From positions 97,342 to 161,341 of the forward strand of contig JAWDGP010006906.1 of NCBI GenBank assembly GCA_033675545.1: 64,000 nt of DNA. The letters are read 5' to 3'. This DNA is from Elysia crispata (taxonomy: Eukaryota > Mollusca > Gastropoda > Plakobranchidae). Positions 44,892 to 58,300 of the stretch are shown here, piece after piece. Position numbers and translations under genes: made by a program. The notes below the pieces were generated by a model. The model did not search any database. It was not told the DNA's origin and saw nothing but the letters and a program-made list of their open reading frames with translations. Position 1 is the stretch's first letter; every line of letters starts with the position of its first letter.

Positions 44892-47830
44892 CCCTGTGCC
44901 TGTCTCTCTGTCTGTTTATTTATCTCTTAAATAATTTTCGAGATTAAAATACTGGTACTTGAATTTGATAGAGCATTTGATAAAAAGAAGAAAGCTTTGA
45001 GATCACCGCCCATGGTAGACTGAGCTCGTAAAAACTTACAATCAGAAAGTCAAAATAACCTAACGTCTAGCACCAGAGGTTAAAGTTTGACAAATATCCT
45101 CTATAGGCCTACGTGTCCTCGAAAAATATAGTTACCAGTATCATTCTCTGTGCTCTGCAAAATTTCTCACTTAATAATACTATTTAGTTGTTTTTCTTAA
45201 ATCATTATTATCTTTTATTTTGCGAGTTCAATCATTATTATTATGTTTTAATTTTTGTGAGTTCAAATAATCCACTATAATTCCTTACGTTTACATTTTC
45301 TACAATATTCAGCACAAGAATATTATCAATTTTTGATTGATCATCACTTCCGTCACTAAAAACTTAATACTATTATATGGGGCTGCATCATCATGCACAA
45401 GCCCAACAAACAAGTAAATCAATCGTTGACCAAGGTATCGCTGACTTCGTTCTCCTTCACAGCTTCCTCCATCTTATAATACTACCTACCAATATGCGTT
45501 TATCTCTTTTCAAGTTCTTTCGTGCTTAACATAACCTGCGTTCCCATAGAACTCTTTCTTCTTGTAAGGCAGCTATCAGTCTGAGATTATTATGGATTTT
45601 TTTCTTTATTTTCTACATGTATTTAGTTTTGAAAACATTATGGCGGGAAATAACATCCTAGGTTGGCACATCAACATAATTATCCTCTGTAGTTGTTCTA
45701 TTCAATGTTACTGAGCCGCTCCCAGCCAGGTTCCATTGAAAACATTAATTGCGCAAACTGTGTATCACTATTTCCTATTTAGAATTTTGTATTTTTGGGA
45801 ATAAGCCTTGGACCCCCTTGGGCGGAAATTTTAAAGGATATTTTGAAGGGTGCCGCGAAACGACCTGGATCAAATAATTTGTAGCTTATTCGACGACTTA
45901 ACCGAGACTTGATGTAATCAGTCTCTGTGTTGCTTGAGCAGGAGCCTTTTTCAAAACTTTAAAGTTTTTATTGATAAACTTGTGGCACGCTGTTAACTGA
46001 AAATTTACCATATTAGTATTTGACTCACATTATTTAACAATAATTTATAAAAATCTGCAATAGGCTACATTAGATAGCTAAAAGAGGTTAGGTGTATCTC
46101 TCAAATTATAAAACAATACACAATACGTAGACTAAGCTTTCGGCCTCACGTCTTCATCAGACACAAACACAAGAGTGGGAAGCAATACACTTAAATTCAC
46201 ATGCAGATGACCAACGGCAGTAAAAAAAAAGTAATGCAAATAAAATGGTGGAAAAAGAACATTGAACAAATTGCTAAGGTAAAAAAAAACAAACAAACAA
46301 AAAACAAGCGAATAACGCAAAAAGCAAAACAAATATATAATAAATTAAAAAAGTAAGCAAGAGGAGGGCAAAAGAGGGAGAATCATTTATGATACTTTAC
46401 CAATTTCGTATGTTTAAAAGTAAATTACCAGAAAAAGAAAAAAAAACGAAAGAAAAAAATCAAACAAACAAAACAAAGCATACACGCATGTTTAGTATCA
46501 TTTCCAAATAAATCGAGATCAGTGTTTACGATTCTGAGGCCAGTAAGTTAACATGTAACTTATATACTTTACTTTATATTTGCTCCCCATAGCAAAAATG
46601 CAAACCTCATCAACCAAAATTAAAAAAAAAATGTTAAGACATACTGGAAATACCTTCACGCGTCTCACTAGCTAACGTAGAGACATAATTTTCTCCAGGC
46701 TACCATCCAGAAACATGTAATAAGTGAACGCTTCATATGAAAGAGGCGAGATTATGATACCCTTAAACTATAGTTGCAAAAGGTAGGCCTCTGGGCCTAA
46801 CCATAATGTATTACACCTGGAATGTGTCGCTTTTCCCAGGACAATATACATGTAGTCGCGATTTATGTCATAAAGCTACATAAATTCGACAACATACTCT
46901 TAAATACCATTTCTGATTTACCATTGTGTTTGAATTAAATTATTACCGTACAAATGAAAAGCTTGGCCTTAACAAAGCATACCGGCAAGGGAAAACTAAC
47001 GAATTGGGCAAGTTACCTCGGTACTCATGCAGCCTCTTTTATCTTCTACTAATAACGTTAGAGAATCGTATCATATAACCATAAAGCCGGTGGGCTCCTT
47101 ATATTCGAATCACTCATGACAGCTAAGACTAACATATTTATAAACTATCATTTACAAGCAATTTTAACTTTGATAGATCACTTCTGATGAATCACTAAAC
47201 ACAGTATACTTATCTTGATCCTTCTTCAGACTTCCTATGTGATCGCACCATCCAACAATTGATGCGTTAAGGGAATCTACAATTGTGACAATGTGGGTTG
47301 GCAATCACGCCAATCGCCAACACAGACTGTACCACAAATAAAAGGAATATCGGTCCTCATTAACCTGTGGACTGTACCAGGATTGTGACTGTAATGAATG
47401 ACACGATTCTAAAGATATCAACGCAATCCCAGATTCCCCAATGATGTAAGATGAGAAGTATTCATTAATGATATAAGCATAACGACACCGAGAGATAATA
47501 CTAAAATACATGTAGTTGATTTTATAACTTAAATTATAACAATACAATATAGAAGAGATAATGAATATCAACGTAATATCTTTTTATCTTTTACAAAATT
47601 GATGAACAGAAAGTGGCCTTAAAAATTGAACAATCAAAGACATGCAGTCAGGGTTAAATTGTACATTCCAAATAATAAAGGTAATGATATAGACAGTAGA
47701 GAATGTAGTTAAAAAAAAAAAGAGATAATACCTCTAAAAGATGGGCGCGCTTATCTCACTATCAAGAGAGAAAGAATGGAAGTAAGATATTTAGTCCAGG
47801 AGATCCTTGAAACTTTTTTTTAGAGTTTCT

Positions 47831-47974
47831 AATTATTGTCATCTTGTGCACTGACTAATTTTAAAATGTTCTTTCTTCTGAGGTAGTGTGCTCCACTTAA
47901 AATTATTGTCATCTTGTGCACTGACTAATTTTAAAATGTTCTTTCTTCTGAGGTAGTGTGCTCCACTTAAAATT
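47831..47974. repeat. Perfect 70-bp tandem duplication
   Basis: The 70 bases from 47831 are repeated without a mismatch from 47901, and the third copy stops after AATT. The unit begins AATTATTGTC and ends CTCCACTTAA. Confidence 0.97.
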
Positions 47975-48549
47975 CCAGCGTCAGCGACTGTAAAGTGCAA
48001 AACTTGATTCGTTTTTGAAAAAGAATGCTTCTCTAAAGGATAAAATCTCTAGTGCATATCACTTTATAACTTAAGAACAATTTAATAAAATATTGAGTAC
48101 TATCGTACTTAGACGTCGCCAATACCACGAATTCGCAGTGTTTATGTGTGCTTTGAAAGGTCAAAGTGCTACAGAGGAATTTAGGTAAAACTTCAAGCAA
48201 GAGTTGAATTGAATCATTGCAAGTATAATTGTAAAAAAATACAAAATAGGACTGCCAATACTTTAAGTGGATTCCCATGTATAATCCATTCGTTTTTACT
48301 TTATAAGCCCAATTATATTTACTAAAATTATATTGGAAACACGCAGCTTCATTTTCCATTGGAGGCTAAAGCAAAACAGAATTTCAATTAAAACTTGGAT
48401 ACCCAATTGAAATACTACTTGAGACTTACAGTAGATCATTGGTTTCGAAAATAGATGTTAGAGATAAAAACTGCAACGCAGACATCTCTCCGATTGCAGT
48501 CATTGTTTGATTTTTTTTTTTTTACTGCTAGCAGCTGCAACTGTTACAA

Positions 48550-48554
48550 CCAAT
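48550..48554 (+). promoter_or_regulatory. CCAAT box candidate of SPRTN
   Basis: ACAACCAATGACCGCGG lies about 440 bases before the SPRTN ATG, in the only slightly GC-rich part of the upstream region. It is a typical promoter element, but the transcription start is unknown. Confidence 0.3.
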
Positions 48555-48993
48555 GACCGCGGAAAACGTCTAGGAAGTAAACATTATGAAACGAGTTAGT
48601 CGTAGGCTCAAAGTTAGGTAGATAACTTCTAGCGTCGTAAGGGAAATTTGAAAAGAAATCTTGACATGTAATCTGGGTTAAGACTGATAAGATTAAATCT
48701 AGATAATTCATAGATTACATTTACATCTTAAGATCTCTGAATTCTAAAGCTAGAGATATATCTCGATTATTAGATCTAGATCTATCCAGACTCAAATTGG
48801 TGAACTTACATCTAGAGACCTAATCTTACCTAGATCTAGATCTAGTTTAGATCAGAAACAGATTCTATATCTATGTTGTAGGTTAAAATCTTGATGGAAT
48901 CTAATATATTTACTTAGTCAGCCCACATTCATCAAGTATATATTGTCTAGATGTCATAATTGCTAAACAGCTTTAATAGATAAGGACCCTAAA

Positions 48994-49322
48994 ATGCTGG
49001 CAAGTTTTGGGTTTGATGATTTAGACTTGGCAAGGAGGTTGCAAGAAGAGTATGACAAAGAAGCTGCAGTCCAACTAACAGCTGAAACGGACTCAGATAT
49101 TTCCAGATCCTCAGAGAGCTCCTCATCATTATGCGAGGGAAATGCCTCTCACTCTGAGCATTCAATAAGAACAGTAAAACTGGGTATCTCACCCGTTGAC
49201 CCATCTTTAGAAGTCACTGACCCTAATCCAGACATAAGAGAGCTCTTTTTACAGTTCAATGACCAATTCTTTTGGGGACAGCTATCAGGAATTGAAGTGA
49301 AATGGAGTCCGAGAATGACATT
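48994..49322 (+). CDS. SPRTN: SPRTN exon 1
   Basis: Encodes the MIU-like N-terminus, an acidic Ser-rich linker and the start of the SprT domain. It ends two bases into the Leu codon of RMTL at donor gtgagt. Confidence 0.95.
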
Positions 49323-52300
49323 GTGAGTTGATTACTAATACTTTACTTTTAAAGTTTCTCCGCAAACCCTCTCAATGCTGAGTCATTAGGCCTAATGATG
49401 CTAACAGTGGTGCCCAAATTGTAGTTTTATCACATGATTTTCAAACCACTATAGATCACAGTTTGATTGGCAATTTAAAACTTTTATGTCATTCCACATC
49501 ACCACCTTAGATCAGTCCAAATTTAAAATTAAATTATGTTTTAACTAGCCTATAGATATTTGGCGGTATTTTTTTACCTGTACACCCAACTCGCATTGGC
49601 ATTTAAAGTGATGTTTTTCTGTTAGATTTTGATGTGCTGAGTACGAATTTGAAGGTTTTATTCACCGCAAATAAATAGTTTTTGAAATATATGACTATTT
49701 GGCAATAGGAATTTATACTCTGAGAAGATGCACAAACACACTTTTCATAACTTTATTCATGGGCCACGGTTAGGAGGTCAAATGATAAATTTGTAAACTA
49801 GAAAAAGGTAGAATCGTTTTAAAATAGAGTGGGCAGAGGAGTAGCAATTTGTACCGGTTTCTGAAAACCAGGGTATTTCATTTTGTGAAAAAAAAGCCAG
49901 GCCTGTACAAGCGTTTTAAGTGAAGTCTAGAGCAACATTAGACTAGAGTTAGATTTGGCATGCATATATACCTTCAAAGCATTTATATTATAAAGATTTT
50001 AAAATTCAACAGACAATTAAGGCCTTAAAAAACCTTTAATTTATTTTAAGTTTAACATATATAGCCTATATTATATATATACAGTACTGTACACCTCGGA
50101 CCCAACAAACGATTTCGGTCATCTTTAACAGTTCGTTGAATGCAAGGTTCGATTGGAGCCATGACATTAAGCACCACAAAAGAAGTAACCAAGCATAGCG
50201 AATTTACCACATTATCTTCCTTGTTTTTATCAACTAAGCACGTGTCTATAAAGACACTCTTTACCCTTCCAACCATTGCCCAAGTTACTGCCGCTTTGGC
50301 TCTTTGATCCTTTATCATGATCTCCTCATGCATTTGATGTGGCCGCCTGCCCCTTTCCCCCTCTCTTTTAATCATCTTCTCCCTGAATATCAATATTTTG
50401 CTCTCCCCTACCCTTTGTACCAGTATGTACTACGGCATAATGGGTGCCTAACTCCTATACACTTCAAGCATTTTTGAACAGCCAACATTGGACCTTTTGA
50501 TTGAATTTCAACTACATAATTTCTTAGCATAAAAGCATTCTATTGTGGATTTACCAATACTTATAAATAGTTCCTTGAACCCGAGGACAGGTCTATGATT
50601 AGTTTAGTTTCATGCATGCAAGACATTTTAAGAGTCAAAGAAGAAAAAAAAACCCAGGGATTTTACTCTGTTTGTTGAATGCAAGGTGAACTGATTGGAT
50701 TTGAGGTGTACAGGTTCCTGAAGGTCTTTATTGAAGAACTTGGATATTTGCAACACATTAGGCATACTTCTTTTCTGAACAGACTATCTAGACATTAATA
50801 CTGGTTTTTTTTTTATTTCTTATGAAGGCATTGTAATATCACCTGCTGGTACTTTTTTTGTATTTACCTTCAAAAATCTGTTAATATTCTTTTCTGGCTA
50901 TTCAAAGTCTGGAAACAAAACAAAGCATCCTAGTTAGAGTCTTGGAGCTGGAGGAAGAAGTACCAAAGCAATTAATGTGCATTGATGCATCTTTGTGTGT
51001 GTGTGTGTGTGTGTATTGGTCCCTCCTACATCCAACTCAAACTTTTGTCCATAAGAAGTGGGGATGAGGTGGGAATACCATACTACATAATATGCAAATG
51101 TAATATCAATCTGGTTAAATTTTCTTTATTTTGCAATAAAAATCAATTCAGTCATCATCTTTTGATCAGACTGATCCAGGGTATTCTGCCTGAAATATAT
51201 AAGCTATGGTTTATTAATGAAATTTAGAAATGTTTCGAAGAGACCTAAGACTTAGTAAGAGGTACTTAAATCTATAGTTAATGCTGAGATAAGATTTTTC
51301 CAATGATTTGCATTAAAAAATGCAGGACGAGGTTTCCATAATTATTCTAAATGATATTTCCTAAAGTATCTACAAGTAACATTGGAATGAATTAAAGCCT
51401 TGGGCTATATCAAATTTGAGGAGGTGTGACTAAGCAGAATGACTTTGTGAACCTGGAACTCAGCACTATGATCTAAAGGCAAAGTTAAAATAATCATGCA
51501 AATGTAGATACTGGCTTATGACAGCTGATGGAGATGGTAGTTCTAAAATTAAACGCTTTCTAAAGTCTCTATTAGAGTCAGAGTCTTAAAATGGATAGAG
51601 AACCACAATCATTCAAATGTTGCTTAAGCTCTTAATCTCCCTCCCTTGAAAAAATGTAGCATACTGGCAAGTAGAATGCTCTGAAGAGACTTGGTGAAAC
51701 TAAAGTTTCAATTCATAGACTCAATTCTAGTTCAAGGATGCAGCACCCCCCTTTGTGCCTTTGAAGATCATGATGTCAGTCCCACAGAACCAGGCCCAGA
51801 GCCTAGTTAGCCAAAACCGATTCAAATTATGTGACCTTGTAGCTAGAGCAAAAGCTGTCTCCTCCAAAGAAGAGCTTTAGAACCAGAAGATTGAACAGAT
51901 TCATTTCTAAAGACGATGCATGGTTATGGAAATAAAGGAGTACCAATTTTTTAAAAACATATTAGTCTGGATTAGTCTAAATCATGAAACAAGTTTTTGT
52001 AGCTCAAATAGCATTCAAAAGTATTATTTTGAATTAAAAAAAAAAATTGTCGGTGCTTTTCTAATTTTCTGAAATTTTCAAGAATTCTGGGAAGCCCCTT
52101 ACATAGGTTAAGAAATTCCACATTTAGGCTAAAATCCATTTTCCCCTTTTTAAGATTACTCTTTTATATTTTTCACTCTCTTTGTGGCAAGCCTTTTCAA
52201 CCCAGAATAGGTGTTGGAAACATATGAAAGGGATTCCAGATGGCCAATTTGAATGCTACATTCTAAATAAATTTCAGGGTATCATGTGCCTGGAACACCC

Positions 52301-55300
52301 TAAAAAGAGCTTCATCTTTGGCAGTTGTGGCTGCTTTTTTTTCAAGACCACCATTATTCTGAACAGAACTTTTTTCTCATAGTAAAGATATAAACTTTCA
52401 AACAAATTCAAGTTTAACCCTACAGCCTTTTCCATTCAATTAGTTTTTTTTTTTTTTTTTTTTTTAGTTTTCTTTCATCTCATGCATGTATTTACATCCC
52501 CAGGATTTGAAGATTGTGTTGTTTGTATAAATGCTTTAATTGGAGTTCCATCTGATTTCATTTAAAGTTTTAATTCCTCTATTCATTTGATCTTTATAAA
52601 TAGAATACCCTCCTCTTCCTTGTTTTTTTTTTTATCTGACCCATTGTCTTATAGTCTTTTTATATCTCTGGGTCAGTAAATTCTTCATCTTGATCAAGAC
52701 AAAAAAACATTTAGATAAAATGAATGAGCCTTTTTATGTCCTTTGCCTTGGCAAGCTGATAGCATAATATTACTTTATCCATAGGTGCGCTGGTCTCTGT
52801 GTGTATGAGGGGCGTGGAGGTCTATGCTCTGTTAGACTTAGCCTTCCATTATTAAAACTGCGTCCCAGGAAAGATTTGGTTGAGACACTGCTGGTAAATG
52901 CTTTTTTTTTCTTATGTTGCTTCTTCAGTTTTCTTGTAATCTCTCTCCTTCTAATTCCATGTATGTTTTCTGTCTGTCACTCTGTCTCTGTCTGTCTGTC
53001 TGTCTATCTCTCTCCCTCCCTCCCCGTGCCCCTCTTTCCAAACCTCTACCAATCCTTGCCTTACTTACCAGATTACCATTCTAGCAAAATTTTAAGAAAC
53101 ATTATATCTTATTATGAAACCTTTATCCAGAAAGAAAAGGCTATCATTCCTCTTAGAAAAAAGAAAGAGAACAAACAAAAAATATTTTAATTGTATGTTT
53201 ATTCAATCTTTTTTTTTAAAAGTAACATTGAATTTCTTTTCATCAGTTCGAATGTATTTTTTTTCCTCAGCATGAGATGATCCATGCCTTTTTGTTTGTG
53301 ACAGATCATGAAAAAGTAAGTTTTTTTTTTTTAATCGAAGGAACAAATCATTCTTCCAAAATTTGGCATCTCTGTTAGGTTTCTATAGCTTATATTGAAT
53401 TGTAATAAGGAATACATTGTGTGGGATTTAAAAGGTTCTGATTAAAATCTTTTTTTATCTTATGAGTGGGCATGAATACAATCATCAATATCTTAGCCTT
53501 TGATGAATTGAATCTGTTGCACAGAGAGGAGCATCACAAATCTTTATTTTTTAATCATTTGAAATGGTTGCTGAAGAAATATTTTCAACCATAAATGCAT
53601 TGATTGTAAAGTAATAAATTGATTTGAAATTCAAGCTAAAATAGAGTATTAATACAATTATATTTTGAATGGTTCTAAACAATCTTACATTTTAAGGTGT
53701 TTGATCATTTGGAGTGAATAACTTCTTCCTAAATTAGACCAACCTAACCCAACTTCATCATTGTAGTATTTGACTGGAATATTCCAATTTCTTTGAAGCT
53801 AATATTTCAAAGAGAGATCTTTATATAATTTAGGGAAACATAACCAGGTGCAATTTTTCTCAGTGAACAGTCTTGAATTTTTTGTTTTAGTTTACAAGAG
53901 CAGTGCATGTGAAATTATACTATTGAAATTCAAGTTGATGTTAAATTAAATCTCATTTGTAGGGCATCAAAGTAGAGTAATTGACTTTTTGAGAAGTTAT
54001 TAAATACATAGAAAATCATATGTTACAACCAGTTATAAGGGTGATTGGTTCAAAATGTGAGTTCAGAAAAAAAAAATGACTCTGGAAGAAGGTTTTCTTG
54101 CTTCCTTATGTCCCTATCTTAAAAAAAAAAAAAATAAAAAAAAGCCCAAAAACTCTTTAATATATGTACACTCTGTTTTGTGAGTCATTGTTCTGAATAT
54201 CAAATAACTATTTAAAGTGACATTATCTTACCTATTTTTCTTGATTTTTAGCCTTCATAAATTTTTACTTTTAATTTGTTAAGAAAGGAAAAAAATTCTT
54301 TTTGATGATAATTATGTTTTTTTTTCTTTGCAAATATATTTAATGCAATTTGTGCCTTTAGTTTTGTATTACAAATTCATTTATAAGATCCATGGATTTT
54401 TATTTTTGTTCTCAATTTTGATTAATTTATGCTTATTTTTATCCTCACCAGAAACATATAAAACAGGACTGTCAATAACTGTCATAGTCAGGAATGAATT
54501 ATCTGCTTTTTTAACATCATGGTTTTTTTTTATCGACATATGAAAGACCCATCAATGTACATCTTGCTCTAGAGATTTATATTGTTGGCTTTAAATTTTT
54601 TGGCAGGATCACGATGACCATGGACCAAACTTCAAAAAACACATGTATAGGATTAATAAAGACACGGGAGCTAACATTTCAGTAAGAATTGTTGCAAACA
54701 GTCAAGTTAACTTTGCTCTATAATTCCATCTATTATACTTTTTATTTTTAACTGGAGGTCAGAACATGATGTCTTTAAATTTTTGCAATCTAAGATTAAA
54801 CAATTTTTTTTTTGTTTAATTTAATACAGTAAGATCACTTTAGAGGGCAATAAATTGACTAATTATCAAAATTTCAGAAATGCTTTTTTTTTTAAACGAT
54901 TTATTGAGATACTAAGGAAACTTATTGCTAAAACTATAATAAAAGATACCCAAATATAAAATATATATTATTGACAAAGTAATAGGTATAACACTCTTTT
55001 TTTTTTTAGGTATACCACACATTCCATGATGAAGTAGCCTCGTACCAGCAACATTGGTGGAAATGTAATGGGCCTTGTCAAAAAAGACCACCTTACTATG
55101 GCATGGTGAAGCGTGCCATGAACAGACCACCTTCTCAGAGAGATCCCTGGTTTAGTGAGCACCAGTCAACATGTGGAGGGACATTCATCAAAGTTAAAGA
55201 GCCTGAGGGATATGGTCAAAAGAAAGGCAAAGCCAAGACTGAAAAGAGCGGTGAGTCATACAATAGAACTTGTCCTTGGCATCTGATTAAAGCCATAGAC

Positions 55301-58300
55301 ATATTTGTTTGATCGCTTGAAATAGGTGGTGTCCATGCAGTACATACCAACTGATCAATTCAAATAGGGACTACACTTTTTTTTTTCTGTTGCTGACTTA
55401 AATTCAATAACCATATCCAGCTTTTCTCTCACAAGTTAAAGAGAAACCCAAGAGATCAACTGACAGCTAGTTTGTTATTTTCCAATTAAACAGCATCTGG
55501 AATCCAACCAACTCAGATTCAAAGAACACCTTGCATTCAACGAACAGAGTAAAATCTCCATTTTTTTCCCTTTTTTGACTCTCTTACAATACTTTGTATC
55601 AAATGAACTTATCTCACACCTGTCCTAGTGTTCAACAAACTTCAAGTATTGGCAAATCTACTTTACTTAGAAACTATGAAGTTGAAATTCAATCAAAACG
55701 CCTCCTGTTGGCTGTTAAGAAATGCTTGAAGTGTTAGGCACCCAGGGTATAGGCTACATAATGCCAGAGTAATAATGTAATAGGGGTAGGGGAGAGGAAA
55801 GTATTGATATGCAGGGAGAAAATAATCGAAAGAGAGGGCAGGGAGGGTCAGCAAATGCATGGGGAGACATGATACAGGTTCAAAGAGCCAAAGCGGCGGT
55901 GACTTGGGCAATGGTGGGAAGGGTAAAGAGTGGCTTTATAGACACATGGTTAGTTGATTAAAAACAAGGGAGATAATTATGTGGTAATTTCACTTAGGTT
56001 TGTTACCTCTCTTGTGGTACCTTATGTGATCGCTCCAATGAACCTTCCATTCAAAGAACTTTTAAAAATTACCGAACTAGTTCATTGAGTCTCAAGGCAA
56101 GCGCGCTATATCAGGTCACAAGATCCGATACACAGCTATCTGACTCAACGATTTCTGGAAAATCTTGTCGACTTTTCACTATATAAACATGCAAATGCTG
56201 CAATTAAATCAGTGCAGTAACACAATGATGCAGAACACCTTGCATTCAACGAACAGAGTAAAATCCCTGATTTTTTCCTTCTTTAACTCTCTTAAAATAC
56301 CTTGCATCAAACGAACTAATCTCAGACCCACCTCTGGTTCAACAAACTACAAGTACTAACAAATCCACTATAGAATGCTTTTCTACTTAGAAGCTATGAA
56401 ATTCAAATCAAAAGGTCCCCTGTTGGCTGTTAGGAAATGCTTGAAGTGTAAAGGTGTTTGGCACCAAGGGTACTGGCTACATTATGCCATAATAATACTA
56501 GGAGTAGGGGAGAGCAGAGTATTGACATGCAGGGAGAAGATATTAGAAAGAGAGGGGGAAGGGGCAGGGAATGGCAGCTAATGCATGGGGAGATCATGAT
56601 ACAGGATCAAAGAGCCAAAGTGGCAGTAACTTGGGCAAATGTGGGAAAGGTAAAGTGGCTTTATAGACAGGTGGTTAGTTGATAAAAACAAGGGAGATAA
56701 TAATATGGTAATTTCACTTTGGTTGATTACTTCCCTAGTTCATTGCCTTCTCATGGCTCCAACGAACCTTGCATTCAACAAACTTTTAAAAATGACCAAA
56801 CTAGTTCGTTGAGTCCGAGGTATACTGTATTTGAGTGTCCTGTCCCTTTGTCCCTAAAACTAAACATCCACTCGCCATTTTGTATGGTCTATGAATACGA
56901 TCCACACCTTTTGTAGTCTTAGGCTTTTGATTGGCTGCCTAACCAAATGTCATTCCTCTTGGTACGATTTTCAGTTAGACAAGCGATGAAGAGATGCCTT
57001 ATTAGCTACATACCCATTTCTTTATTAAACTGTAATTGGTTGGAAGTGGTTGGGCTTAAGAGAGTTTTCTAATGATTTGATAGACAAATAAGATGCTTGT
57101 GAACCTTTTGAATAAGTGGGTGTGACAACTGTTGGCATGGAAAGGGTGTTGGGAGAGCAGAATAAACAGAAAAAAAAACAAGACACAAAATGAAACAAAT
57201 ATGTATGAAAGGAAAGTTTCCAAGACATACATGACATACCTTTTAAAATAATTTAATTTTGAAAGCTACTTGGAATCAAGATCACAGCTCCAAATGGCTT
57301 GGAGAAGGTAAAGTGCAGAGCTCATGCTGAGTTGAATTTAATCAGTAAACTCTGTTAAAATCATCTTTGCTTCTAAGAGCACGGAAGGAGATCAGTGTTT
57401 ACTTAACAAACACAGACATCATAGCCTTTGTCGCAGAGCAAAGAGAGGTGTCACTGTAGTTTCCTATTCCAGAGAGCATGTGAACTACGGTAGAATCTGT
57501 TTAAAGTCAACACCTTTACGGTAAACTCTTGTTCAAAGTCAACTCTGTTTGGCAGCCTTATTTTGTATTTCTTTAGATATTTGCAATTGATAAAGTCTGC
57601 TAATTATGTCAGATTCTAGGTGTTGACTTTATCCAGATTCCACTGCATAGCTCTAGATAAAGTAGAATTCAGTATTGTTGACTATTTTATTATGATACAA
57701 ACTTTTTTTATAGATTTCTGTGGACCTTATTAGTAACCTTTTTTTTAAAACTACCTTATTATATGAAGCTTGCTTCTAGATAACAAACAGTCTGATCTAC
57801 TTGCATTCAACCTAATATCATATTGTCAAAATTGTCAGTCCAAATATAAATACAGGTTTTCAAGATATTTTTTAAAATAATTTAAACAGGATAAGTTTTA
57901 GATCCCGTTGCAGTCAAAACTGGAAACATTTTTGTGTAGAGATGGGGATAAAAAAATTGTTTCCTATAGGTTTGAGATTATTTAGCACCATGAAGCCAAA
58001 GACAAATAAATGTTATTCGTTTAAGTCTCCTGCTTTTTTTCTAAATCACCTTTTGGAGAGTTAAAACAGGATGAGACTTTTCCATATGTTTCTTTTTCAT
58101 TTTAAACAGCTCTAATGCAATAGTTTTTTAAATCCCCAGATAAAGTTCAAAACTTGACGACAGACATTCGAGCATTTGTAGGGAAAGGTGTGACTCTGGG
58201 TAGCTCTTCTCAGCCTGGCAAGTCTCTTTCCAACGACAGTCTAAAAGGGACAAATAGAAGCAAGAATGCAGAAGATGGCCAAGGGAAAGGTCTGGCTGTT

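Larger units (their letters stand above)
55251..58139 (+). other. SPRTN intron 5
   Basis: 2.9 kb. It contains two direct copies of the 600-bp MITE family and one 158-bp MITE, so nearly half of the intron is transposon-derived. Confidence 0.75.

Noticed and set aside
47305-48359. Minus-strand open frames of 88 and 108 codons upstream of SPRTN
   Set aside because: AT-rich chance frames with no domain similarity and no supporting splice or promoter context.
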